From Heracleum sosnowskyi (taxonomy: Eukaryota > Streptophyta > Magnoliopsida > Apiales > Apiaceae), in assembly GCA_030848705.1 (NCBI GenBank), contig CM061245.1, positions 59,856,006-59,920,005 of the forward strand: a DNA stretch of 64,000 bases. Reading direction: 5' to 3'. The notes beneath the pieces are model-generated. The model was not told where the DNA came from and made no database searches. It saw only the letters and a list, made by a program, of their open reading frames with translations. The translations under genes and the position numbers were made by a program. Of this stretch, positions 12,027 to 22,514 are shown in pieces (the stretch's first letter is position 1; every line of letters starts with the position of its first letter).

Positions 12027-13411
12027 TAGAGATGTTTAGAAGAAAGCAAGAAATAAGACAGAGAAAAGTGTAGAATGTATGCAGTGAAAGTGTTTGAGAC
12101 AGTGTTTGTGAGTAAAGAAAATGAAGTGTGTAAAAGAATGAACCGTTTATGTGTAGTAAGTTTAAATAATGACTATGAAAATTAAAAACTGAATCGTTTT
12201 AATCATTACTACACACAGCAGGCATCTTTGAAAAATGTGTGAGTGGGACAGATGTCAAACATGTATACGCTGACAGCTGTATGTAACAACTTCCAATACA
12301 CACGCGCAGTAAAAATAGCCATAATTACCGCTTTTCACACTTTTCAAAACACTCAACCTCTCTCTCCTCTGTTTAATACAAATATGAACCATTTGTACTC
12401 ATACTCTTTCGAATTTCTAAACAAATGTCTAATCTCAAAATTATAAAATGTCTGAAACAAAGAAATCATTTTAACCATCAGAGATTAAAACAAAATTACC
12501 TCGGCGTATTTCACACAATACATCAGTGTTTACCATTTGTCCTTCTTTGCCAATAAACTCTTTTCTCAAACTGTACAGGTGTGAATAATTGTGTGTGCTA
12601 TAGCAGAGTTTACCGAAAACAATATTTAGATCATCTCAAAGTGCATAAAATCCACAAACCTAAGCAGTAAAAACCGGTTGCCTAAACTCTCATTTAAAAC
12701 ATAAAATCTGATTTTTATATCTAAACTCTGTATTTTGATATCCTTTCATTTGGATATATCTTTTATTCTTCACCCCCTTTATATATGTATTTTTTTTTTT
12801 TTTTTATAATTGTTCCAGTAATCAGTGGTTGACACTAGTCACCAAAAATCAAAGATTTTAGCCCTTATTTCATACAATAAGTTCCTGGATCTTCCTAGGC
12901 ACAACATGATCTCAAAGGAATTTGTGCTCTTTTTGGCATCTTTTGATTTGAGGGTGAATTATTTACAATTAATAATCAGAGTTTAGACTTTTCATCAGTT
13001 AATGCAATAAATTTATGAGAGAAAATGCAAACAGCTAATACAGATTCAGTGTATAGGATCAATAAACTAAGAGATGGTATAAATACAGAGACAGTATCAT
13101 GCTGTGTTAACTTACTGCACAGATTTGAGATCAGAATCTATATAACTCTTAAGGATTCATAATTACTTACTGAGAATTATGTTTCATACAAATTTCTTCA
13201 TTGGTCAATATGTTTCAGACAAAATTACAATCAGAGTTTAGCATTAGACTGTAACTATTAGAGTATGACCAACACTTTATGACTAACAGAGTTTAGCATC
13301 AGAGTTTACTTTCAGAGTTTTATGACACTGGTACTCATAACAGTTAATACATGCAAGGAATCATGAGCATAAAAATCAAACATTTATAGTTTTTGAGTCT
13401 AACCCGTATCT
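12027..13411. other. Copia noncoding spacer between pol and the extra frame
   Basis: About 1.4 kb without a supported gene. It contains a T run near 12,790-12,806 and a cluster of TCAGAGTTT words (12,977; 13,231; 13,299; 13,312, plus CAGAGTTT at 12,604 and 13,287). It would act as leader or splice region for the downstream frame if that was ever expressed. Confidence 0.6.
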
Positions 13412-15247
13412 CTAATCAAAACCAGAGATCATTCCAAGTTCATTTACCAATCTTGTAAAAGTAGCTTCACTCAAAGGTTTGGTGAAGATATCTGCAAGTT
13501 GTTGGTCTGTAGACACAAAATGAAGCTCAATGTTTCCTTCCTCCACATGTTCCCTGATAAAATGATACCTTATGCTGATGTGCTTGGTCATGGAATGCTG
13601 TACTGGGTTACCCGTCATAGCAATAGCACTTTGGTTATCACAGTAAATAGGTATTTTAGAGTACCTCAACCCATAATCCAGCAACTGATTCTTCATCCAC
13701 AGAATCTGTGCACAACAGCTACCAGCAGCTATATACTCTGCTTCTGCAGTGGATGTGGAAATTGATTTTTGTTTCTTGCTATACCAAGAAACCAATCTGT
13801 CACCTAAGAATTGACAGCTTCCACTTGTACTTTTCCTGTCTATCTTACAGCCTGCAAAATCTGCATCAGAGTAACCAATTAGCTTAAACTCTGATTCTCT
13901 AGGATACCACAAACCCAAGGTTATGGTTCCTTTGAGATATTTGAAAATCCTTTTTACAGCTGTTAGATGAGGCTCTCTGGGATCTGCTTGAAATCTTGCA
14001 CAAAGACATGTGGCATACATGATATCAGGTCTACTTGCAGTGAGATACAGTAAAGACCCAATCATGCCTCTGTAGGTTGTCATATCCACTGTAGCACCTG
14101 TGTCTTTGTCTAGCTTTGTTGCAGTAGCTATGGGAGTTGAAGCAGATGAACTATCAAGCATACCAAATTTCTTTAGAAGATTTCTGGTATACTTTGCTTG
14201 ATTGATAAAAATTCCATCATCTGTTTGCTTGACCTGTAAGCCTAGAAAATAACTAAGCTCTCCCATCATGCTCATTTGGTACCTGGACTGCATAAGCTTT
14301 GCAAACTTCTTACAAAGTTTGTCATTTGTAGATCCAAAAATAATATCATCTACATAAATTTGAACTAAAAGCAAATCATCACCAGAATTAAAATAAAACA
14401 AAGTTTTATCAATTGTACCTCTTGTGAACCCACTTTCTAAAAGAAATTGAGCAAGAGTTTCATACCATGCTCTTGGTGCTTGCTTTAGTCCATATAGTGC
14501 TTTGTCAAGCCTGTAGACATAATCTGGATGCTTGGAATCTACAAATCCTGGTGGTTGTTCAACAAACACTTCTTCTTCAAGCTTCCCATTGAGAAAAGCA
14601 CTTTTCACATCCATCTGAAAGACTTTAAATTTCTTGTGTGCAGCATAGGCCAGAAAAATTCTTATGGCCTCCAATCTTGCAACTGGAGCAAAGGTTTCAT
14701 CATAGTCAATTCCTTCCTGTTGTGAATAACCTTTAGCCACAAGTCTAGCCTTGTTTCTTGTAATCAGACCTTCACTGTCAGTCTTGTTTCTGAAAACCCA
14801 CTTTGTACCTACAATTGATCTATTCTTTGGTCTAGGTACAAGTGTCCAGACTTCATTTCTTTCAAATTCATTTAACTCTTCTTGCATTGCTGTTATCCAG
14901 TTTGCATCTTGAAGAGCTTCTTCCACTTTCTTTGGTTCTGTTTGAGACAAGAAAGCATGATACAGGCATTCATTTGTAGTAGCACTTCTAGTTCTTACAC
15001 TAGCATCAGGATCTCCAATTATAAGATCAGGTGTATGTGCCTGTGTCCACTTTCTTGCTGTTGGTAAGTGGTTCCTTGCATCATTATTGAATCCTCCCCC
15101 TTGATCCATACTCTCCTGATTCATATGTTGACTTTCTGCAGCATCTGAGACTCTCCCTGAATTGGATGGCTCAGAGTTTAAACTGTCAGAGTTTGAATCA
15201 GTTTCCTCAACTGACTCTCTTGTTGTGTCTTGTTGAGCTTCTTCACG
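13412..15247 (-). CDS. Copia pol, reverse transcriptase and RNase H part
   Basis: The frame is open from the nested insertion (15,247) to a stop at 13,412. The first ATG is at 15,124, but translation would normally enter from the integrase part. Counting from that Met, RT starts near residue 105 (TKWVFRNKTD), includes FQMDVKSAFLNG at 169-180 and the catalytic YVDD at 257-260. RNase H has SDAD (419-422), STAEAEY (458-464), CDNQSA (495-500) and ends near HISIRYHFIREHVEEG and ADIFTKPL. All key residues I can check are present and there is no internal stop. The gene is separated from its integrase half by the 8.8-kb insertion at 15,250. Reading phase is conserved across the target duplication, so the insertion hit an intact gene. 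Confidence 0.95.
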   Translation of the reverse strand, partial: REEAQQDTTRESVEETDSNSDSLNSEPSNSGRVSDAAESQHMNQESMDQGGGFNNDARNHLPTARKWTQAHTPDLIIGDPDASVRTRSATTNECLYHAFLSQTEPKKVEEALQDANWITAMQEELNEFERNEVWTLVPRPKNRSIVGTKWVFRNKTDSEGLITRNKARLVAKGYSQQEGIDYDETFAPVARLEAIRIFLAYAAHKKFKVFQMDVKSAFLNGKLEEEVFVEQPPGFVDSKHPDYVYRLDKALYGLKQAPRAWYETLAQFLLESGFTRGTIDKTLFYFNSGDDLLLVQIYVDDIIFGSTNDKLCKKFAKLMQSRYQMSMMGELSYFLGLQVKQTDDGIFINQAKYTRNLLKKFGMLDSSSASTPIATATKLDKDTGATVDMTTYRGMIGSLLYLTASRPDIMYATCLCARFQADPREPHLTAVKRIFKYLKGTITLGLWYPRESEFKLIGYSDADFAGCKIDRKSTSGSCQFLGDRLVSWYSKKQKSISTSTAEAEYIAAGSCCAQILWMKNQLLDYGLRYSKIPIYCDNQSAIAMTGNPVQHSMTKHISIRYHFIREHVEEGNIELHFVSTDQQLADIFTKPLSEATFTRLVNELGMISGFD

Positions 15248-15249
15248 CT

Positions 15250-16808
15250 TGATGTGCTAGAAATAAACATTTAATATCGCAAGTGCACGATCGTCGTTTT
15301 AATATTTATGATTCGATCCACAGAGACTATTTTATTTTTCGCAAATCCTTAACTTTTAATTTAGGCAAATTAGAAAAAATAATTTTGGGAGAAGTTTTTG
15401 ATTAATCTAAGTTAACAATAGAAATAAAGAGAAATTCTAGAATTAATAAAACATTTAACAACTAACAATTAATTATCTAATTATTAAAAATGATATATCT
15501 AATTAATATTTTTTATTTAAAAGAAACATTTTAGATATAACTAAAAAAATAGAAAATTGATAAACAATAAAAAAACAGGAAATAACAGAAAACAGAAAAA
15601 AATTAGGAGCGAAAGAAAAAAAACACAAAAAAAACGAAAGAAAGAAAAATAGAAAAAACAGAAAATAGGAAAACACGAAAAGCGAAAGAAAAGACAAAAA
15701 AAAAAAAAGAAACAAAAACTGGTGGACAAAACTGAACTGGCAGGTGTAATTTGGCGCTCACGCGCGTGGAAAAAAAGGACAGAAAAAATAATTCTAGGCG
15801 CGCGCGTGACTCCCACGCGCGGGGAAAATTAATAAGAAAAAAACTGGTTCGCTGCTGCGCGGATTTCAGGCCAAGAAGGGGCAGAAACAGCTCAAAAACT
15901 GCCCGGAAAAATGACTCTAACCGGAAAAATTAAACCACCAAAAATTAAGATTATACCCTAAATAAAATAAAAAGACTTACTTTAACACTATCAACATCAC
16001 TAAAGTATCAAACCCATTTCATCTAAATGACAAACTCAAACATAAAAATTAAATCCAAAAGTGAATCTACAAGCTTCATAACACTATTAAATTCAAATCT
16101 ACCACTAAATCAACAAACCCATTACAATATTTCACCAAAATTAACAAGAAAATGTAAATAATAAGCTCTAATCATCAAACCCAACATTAAAATCAAATTT
16201 AAAGGGGCTCAACTCAAGAACACTATCAAAAGTAAATCTAGAGCATTAACACTACTTAACATTAAATAAAAAGGGCTCATTTATACCTCAAGTGGTAGCA
16301 CAAAAGCTATTTGACCCACTTTATTGGATTTACAAAAGTTCATAGCCAAGAAATGAAGAGAACAAGATGGAGACTTAAAATAAATGTTTGATTTACCATT
16401 AATATGAAAGAGAGTTTACAAAGTTTAAGCTACTACAATGAAAGAGAAAACTAGATCTAGGAAAAGAAAAGAGAAGCTAACTAAAAATTTAGGCTAGGCT
16501 AAAACTAGGGTTATGTACAAAGGGGAATGAGGAGGGTATTTATAGGGGAAAATTAGGGTTTTGGGGAAATGTTGGTTTAATCTTGGCCCTTCATCTTGAA
16601 ATCTAATCAACCAACACCTTATTTTGTCTTTTTCTTCCATCCTTGATTTTTCTTTTCCACTTTTGCCCTTCTTTGTCCCTTTTTCTTCTTTTTTCTTTAT
16701 TTTTCCAAATATCTACAAAATATGAAAATACAACTAGTTAATTTATTTAAAAATACGAAAACTAACAATAAAATAGGTACAAAAGAATGCAAAAATATGC
16801 ACTAATCA
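15250..16808 (-). repeat. LTR of nested gypsy-derived element (3' LTR in element orientation)
   Basis: Nearly identical to 22,515-24,076. It contains a very A/G-rich tract (about 15,541-15,715), a GC-rich hairpin (CGCGCGTG at 15,801, CACGCGCG at 15,814) and the palindrome CACGCGCGTG at 15,759. Short open frames crossing these tracts are composition artefacts. Confidence 0.97.
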
Positions 16809-16825
16809 AATGCCCCCATACCTAT
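16809..16825 (-). other. Polypurine tract of the nested element
   Basis: On the element's sense strand GGTATGGGGGCATT ends directly at the 3' LTR, the expected position and composition for a plus-strand primer. Confidence 0.75.
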
Positions 16826-18730
16826 CTTTTGCTCGTCCTCGAGTAAAACAAAAACAAAACTATTAAAAACTATCTAACAGTAATACCACTTCCGTAGGTG
16901 ATCACGGTTGCATTTGGCATATGCAACAAGCCCTTTAAACCCCTAGGCAGCCCTAGTGGACGAGTGAGGTCTCGTGAGGGCCTATAGTGAATGTACCCAC
17001 AAAATCCATATAGCTCATATAAAAGATTGCATGGCAATGCAACGCCACACATACATGTCCTCTCATGTTACATCAACTTAAGAATCAAAGTGAATTTGCA
17101 AAGTCTTGGTGTGGAAGGTGCAAGGATTCACATAGTAGACTTAAAGAAATATGCAAGAGTGCTTAAAAGTCCATGTCAAGTGCAAAAATAGTTGGAAAAC
17201 ATGCTAAGCACGCAAGAGCACACCTTAGAGTCAAAACTTGAGATCTCATATGCAAAATAAACAAGCAATACCTCACATTTCACTCCAAAAAGAATATTCA
17301 CTCAAGAACAAGGGTAAGTGTATCACTCTTTTCCAACAAAATCATAAGCATGCTTGACACTTGGTATCAATCTATCTTTAACACAACATACATCAATAAT
17401 GACAATCAAAAGGTCTTTATTTGGGTTGTAATGGGGGCTAGGGACAAGGTATGTCAAGAAAGGCCAAATGAGGTGAAGTGTCAAAAGCTAGTAGTCACCA
17501 TGATAAATCATACACATCACCAAACATTCTACCCACACACTGATTTTCTAATTTATTTTTCAACAAAAAGGCTTGATTAGTCGAATGAAGGAGGATTACA
17601 AAAACTTAAGTATGCTCTCATTTTATTTATTTTTTTATTTTTTTCTTTCTTTCTTTTTTTTTTGTATTTTTTTTTTTGTATTTTTTTTGTATTTTTTTTT
17701 GAGAGCTAAGATGTATAAACAACCATAATCCTCCTTAAAATTTAGCTTGAACATTGACTAACAAGTGAACAACCAAAACATATATTTCCCGAAAGTAATG
17801 AACAAAAATAAACCCATCTCACACACCTTATTACTCCCTCAAGTTCCTACTAGCCTTTGACAAATTGGGATCAAGAATAAGTAAGGCTGTACAAGAAAAA
17901 GGTCTTAGGCGAGTAATGTGGTGTGTCACCGAAAAAATAGGATTAAGCTCAAATGGGTAACTAATGATCAAATAAGAATGGTGTGGAAATTTTGGAAATA
18001 TGGGTTATTCCTAAGTGCCTTTATCATCTTATCATCAATGATGTCATGTATTTCAAGAAAGACCTCAAACAAGTGCTAGCAATGCAAATGACATGTGGAC
18101 ACTCAAGAAAATGAATATAAATGCAAAAGATGTGCATATAGGCTCAAAAACTCACTTAGTGTGGTAAAGCATAATCAATCTCAAGCAAAGGTCTCCTTAA
18201 TGCACCTACTTGTACTCAAAGCATAAAAACCAAGTCATCTTGCACATATTCATGTCCTTCTAATTACTTGCAAAATTCAATAAATCTACTAGTTTCACAT
18301 TGCTAGTGTGTATGTGTGTGGACAAGAACTTAGCAAATCACTTCTCAATCCCAAATATCAGAAACACAAGATTATCATAGCATGTAAAGGTGCATCAAGA
18401 AACTAACAATCATTTAACAAGACTAGAATAAGACTAGGACTCTACTATTTACAACAATGTAACTCTTTTTGTGATTTTTTCATTTTTAATTTTTTTGGAT
18501 TTTCTGATTTTTTTTTTCACTAAAAACCCTCCCCCATACCTAAATCATGCATTGTCCTCAATGTATGCAAATGCAAGAGAAATGACAAAGGAGAATGATG
18601 AGATAATACCTGACAAGGGATGACGGAGAATGAAAATTCTGAAAGACAACGAACTAAAACAACCCACTCACACACACTTTTACTCCCCCATGCCTGAACT
18701 TTATGACGGGAGACTCCAATTGGAAACTAA
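16826..18730. other. Noncoding 3' region of the nested element
   Basis: About 1.9 kb where autonomous relatives would encode RT, RNase H and integrase. I see no such motifs and no long frame on the minus strand. There are T-rich tracts at about 17,620-17,700 and 18,470-18,515. This region is either a replacement or heavily diverged sequence. Confidence 0.7.
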
Positions 18731-19225
18731 TTAACCAATACCACAAGGAAAAATGGGAGGAAGCTTCGAGAAGGAGTCAAGAAATCGTTGAAAATTTACC
18801 ACTACATTGACTTTCTCAAGTAATCTAAGGCAATCTTCCACATTAAAAGGATCTATACCACTAATGTCCTCCATAAACCAACTTGTTGCTTCTTTGTGTT
18901 GTTTAAGCAAATTAATTATTTGAGATTCTTGGTCATGGTGTAAATCATTAGTGATAATAGGAAAAAAAGTTTTATCAAAAATGGAATGATGTGAAGCTAA
19001 GTCAAATGTAGGTGGTTCACCAACAGGAGTTTGAACAGAGGTGCGAGGTTTAAAAGAGACATCCCCCGGCCTGGTTTCCAATTTCGAGCAAAGGTCATCC
19101 AACTCTTCTAACAACTCTTCGGAAGTCATGTCCTTAACGGACTCATGAAGCTCTCGATTAGACTCAAAATTCATTTTAAAATCTTCCTCAAGAAGAGACT
19201 CAATCTCACTATCCTCAACATTTGA
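18731..19225 (-). pseudogene. Post-protease remnant leading to the lost reverse transcriptase
   Basis: In the same frame as gag-protease, separated only by a TGA at 19,226-19,228. It reads SNVEDSEIESLLEEDF and then MNFESNRELHESVKDMTSEE. Near its end, LLKQHKEATSWFMEDISGID is the segment that directly precedes the RT domain in Athila/Tat polyproteins (HKxAxxW...DIxGI). The homology then stops and the frame ends at 18,731, so this marks where the RT region was lost. Confidence 0.72.
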
Positions 19226-21646
19226 TCAATTAACAATCTCATTGACTAGATTAACCCCTAATGGTTGCTCATAAAGCTCATTGGGTTCTTTTCCTACATT
19301 AAAGATGTTAAGGTCAATGGTCATGTTTCCAAAAGTGAGTTTCATAGAACCATTCCTACAATTAATCAAGGCATTAGATGTAGCAAGAAAAGGTCTTCCT
19401 AGAATGATAGGAATTTGGTTCTTAGGATTCATGACAGGTTGAGTTTCGAGAACAACAAAGTCAATCGGGAAGAAAAAATCACCAACCTTGATCAACACAT
19501 CTTCTACAATCCCCTTAGGCATTTTGACAGAACGATCAGCTAGCTGGAGCGTCATGTTCGTCTTCTTGAGCTCGCCTAAACCTAGGGCTTGATAGACCGT
19601 AAAAGGAAGGAGATTCACACTAGCTCCTAAGTCAAGTAAAGCTTTATCCACAAAAGTATCGCCTATGACACAAGAAATTGTAGGACAACCGGGGTCCTTA
19701 TATTTCACAGGAATTTGATTCGAAAGAATTGAACTAACTTGAGAGGTCAAGAAGGCTTTTTTAGGAACATGAGTGGATCGTTTGTGAGTGCACAAATCTT
19801 TTAGACACTTAGCATATGAAGGAATTTGTTGAATGGCATCTAAAAGGGGAATGTTGACTTTGACTTGCTTGAAAACTTCCAAAATCTTATCCATTTGATC
19901 CGATTGTTTATTTGAAATGAGTCTTTGAGGATAAGGAGCTTTCGGTATAAAGACTCTTTCACTAGACACATCGGGAATAGGATTTGAAAGTGCTTTGCTA
20001 GAAGATGAAGGTTCACAGGGTGAAGGTGATTTGCAAGGAGAAACAACAGGTTCAGACTTTGATTGATCAAGAATCGGATTTGAAAGAGAAGGATTGGGTT
20101 CAGAATCTAAATCATCTTCTTCGTGAGAGTCAACACCTACTTGGTTATCAACCTTATTTCCCGACCTTAAAGAAATTATAGCATTGACATTTTCATGAGG
20201 TCTTTGATTGAGTGGGAATCTAGGATTAACCTCGGGTTGACTAGGAAGCTTATTTTTCTCCCGCTCACAAATGGTGTTGGCCAATTGACTCATTTGCATT
20301 TCTAACTTAGATATGGCTTGAGCATTAGAGTTCAACACTTGCCTATCTTGAGTTATAGTTTGCATGAAGGCGGTTTGAGATTTCAATAAAGTCTCAATAC
20401 TCTTTTCTAGGGAATTAAGTCGCTTATCCGAATCATTAAACCCGGGAGGATTCAAAGGTGTTTGAATTGGGTTTGGATAAGGACTTTGACTAGAGCTAGT
20501 GTAGGAGTTTGGATTGGGCTTTTGAAAAGAAGGTGGCGGAGATTGGAAATTATGGCCTTGATTCCACGAGAAATTGGGATGGTTCTTCCAACCGGGATTA
20601 TACGTTGGTGAGAAAGGGTCATTTCTCGGGGTTGGTTGAAACATAGCATTGACTTGCTCATACTCGGGAAAGTTCGAAAAACCTTGATTAAAGTTCGGGC
20701 ACGAAGACACTTGTTGTGGGGCCTTACTAGTTTCTAGGGCTTCGAGTCTTCTAGTTAGAGTAGCTAATTTGGCCTCGGTTGCAATCGAGTTACCAATCGA
20801 ATGCAAACCCCTAGATGTACTAGATGACTCATTCGATTTACTAGGTTCCCTAGTAGACTCCCACAACATTGTCTTTTCCGCTAATTCTTCAAAAAATGCC
20901 CACCCTTCATCCTCATCTTTTTCCATGAATTTACCTTGACACATAGACTCTAAAAGGGCAGTGGTTGGTCCATCTAAGGCCTCATAAACTATCTTGCACA
21001 GTCTCCACTTCTCTATTCCGTGGTGGGGGCATTGTGATAAAAGATTTTTAAAACGATCGAAGTATTTCCAAAAAGACTCATTTTCTTTCTGATGAAATTG
21101 ATTTATCTCGTTGGTAATTCTTGTAGTCTTATGATTTGGAAAATACTTTTTGAGAAAAATTACCACAAAGCCCTCCCACGAAGAGATAGAATTAGCCGGG
21201 AGACTATACAACCACATTTTAGCGCTTTCTTTTAAGGCAAAATTAATCAACCTAATCCTAATGGAGTCTTCGGTCAATTGTTGAATCTTTTGGAGGGCAC
21301 AGACCTCCTCAAATTCATGGAGAAAAAGGTACGGGTCTTCACCCTCACTCCCGGTAAACTTAGGCAACATACTGATGTGATGTCCTTTTATTTCAAAATT
21401 ATTACCTGTTACCGGGGGTAGGGTGATACAAGAGGGTTGGGCCGAGCGGGTCGGATAACATCTATCCTTAAGAGCTACTTGTTGTACTACTGCCATGGTC
21501 TCTATTTGGTTAGGAATTTCTAAATTAACGGAGTCCGAAGAAGAGGAATTTTCTATCGTTCTCAATAATCTAGATGAGTTCTTCCTAATCCAGATAGATT
21601 GCATAAACAATAAACACGTAGCAGATAAGAATCTACAACTAGTCAC
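19226..21646 (-). CDS. Gag-protease of nested Ty3/gypsy-derived element (Athila/Tat-like)
   Basis: 806 codons from ATG 21,646. A more likely start is the internal Met at about 21,496 (MAVVQQVALKDR), since the preceding 50 residues look like translated leader. Gag core: FEIKGHHISMLPKFTGSEGE, then WLYSLPANSISSWEGF, then FWKYFDRFKNLLSQCPHHGI. A Pro/Asn-rich stretch contains YNPGWKNHPNFSW, a motif typical of Athila/Tat gag. I see no CCHC knuckle. Aspartic protease near residue 670 has LLDLGASVNLLP, the DLG form usual in this lineage, and IILGRPFLATSNALINC. The frame is intact, so particle protein could still be made. It stops at a TGA just after protease. Confidence 0.93.
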   Translation of the reverse strand: MTSCRFLSATCLLFMQSIWIRKNSSRLLRTIENSSSSDSVNLEIPNQIETMAVVQQVALKDRCYPTRSAQPSCITLPPVTGNNFEIKGHHISMLPKFTGSEGEDPYLFLHEFEEVCALQKIQQLTEDSIRIRLINFALKESAKMWLYSLPANSISSWEGFVVIFLKKYFPNHKTTRITNEINQFHQKENESFWKYFDRFKNLLSQCPHHGIEKWRLCKIVYEALDGPTTALLESMCQGKFMEKDEDEGWAFFEELAEKTMLWESTREPSKSNESSSTSRGLHSIGNSIATEAKLATLTRRLEALETSKAPQQVSSCPNFNQGFSNFPEYEQVNAMFQPTPRNDPFSPTYNPGWKNHPNFSWNQGHNFQSPPPSFQKPNPNSYTSSSQSPYPNPIQTPLNPPGFNDSDKRLNSLEKSIETLLKSQTAFMQTITQDRQVLNSNAQAISKLEMQMSQLANTICEREKNKLPSQPEVNPRFPLNQRPHENVNAIISLRSGNKVDNQVGVDSHEEDDLDSEPNPSLSNPILDQSKSEPVVSPCKSPSPCEPSSSSKALSNPIPDVSSERVFIPKAPYPQRLISNKQSDQMDKILEVFKQVKVNIPLLDAIQQIPSYAKCLKDLCTHKRSTHVPKKAFLTSQVSSILSNQIPVKYKDPGCPTISCVIGDTFVDKALLDLGASVNLLPFTVYQALGLGELKKTNMTLQLADRSVKMPKGIVEDVLIKVGDFFFPIDFVVLETQPVMNPKNQIPIILGRPFLATSNALINCRNGSMKLTFGNMTIDLNIFNVGKEPNELYEQPLGVNLVNEIVN

Positions 21647-22490
21647 ACAAGAATTAAAAAGAGAAAAAACTAAAGCTAGGGTTCCCTAAAAACTAGACCT
21701 GCTCCTAACAAAAAGATATTACTAGAAGTCCTAATTCAATCAGTATAAGTCCCGGTCGGCCAGATCCGAGCAAACATTGCCAAGAGGCTAAACCCAGACC
21801 TAGACACCAACCCTAATTGGCCAGGTAAGCTTTCGCTTGCCTAGACACCAAAGAGGATATATACGAAAAGAATTATTCGTTCCAGGTTTTCTTCCTAGTT
21901 GAGCCGAAGTCCTAGGGGCTAACGTCTAATTAATTTTATTTACAAGGCTAGGGTAATGCAGAATGATGAAATTAAGTGGTTGTGGGCCAAGGAAAGAGTG
22001 ATGAAATCCCTCCCCTTATCTTAAACTTGGGTTTTGCCCTTAAGTCCGATTAAGATGAATGCACCACACAACGAGATATCAAAGCGGTAAAACAACTATA
22101 GATGCGTTAAACTACGTGATCTAACTAAAGAAAAGAAGAATTTAACGTACCTCGGTCCTCCAGCAATCACCAAAAGTAAGGTACGATAAATTAAAAACAA
22201 GAAAATAAAAATCTAGATGATGTGATCCTAAGTGTACAAATGCATGATGCAGCAATTAACTAATATTTTTGGATTTTTGAATATTAAATTATTATTTTTT
22301 TCCTAAATAAATATGAACAAAATTGAAAAATAAGGAGGGATACGGGTTACCTTAGCAAGCTTTCCAAAAATCTTGAAGCTCAAGTACGTCTCACCAAAAT
22401 TTCCCGAACGCTCAATTTCCAATTATAAGCAAGTACGAAAAAAAAAACTAATCCGAAAAATTAAAAATTAAGGCGCGAAAAATTAATTAG
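21647..22490. other. Leader region of the nested element
   Basis: Between gag and the primer site, about 0.85 kb without a supported gene. It corresponds to the untranslated leader on the minus strand. Confidence 0.65.
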
Positions 22491-22508
22491 TCCCCGGCAG
22501 CGGCGCCA
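22491..22508 (-). other. Primer binding site, tRNA-Asp type
   Basis: On the element's sense strand TGGCGCCGCTGCCGGGGA lies six bases after the 5' LTR. It is complementary to the 3' end of plant tRNA-Asp with one mismatch, the site used by Athila/Tat Ty3/gypsy elements. Confidence 0.85.
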
Positions 22509-22514
22509 AAAACT

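Noticed and set aside
15503..15933. Phe/Ser/Leu-rich minus frames and an Arg/Lys-rich plus frame in the nested LTR (also at 22,774-23,202)
   Set aside because: They are translations of the purine tract and GC hairpins of a noncoding LTR.
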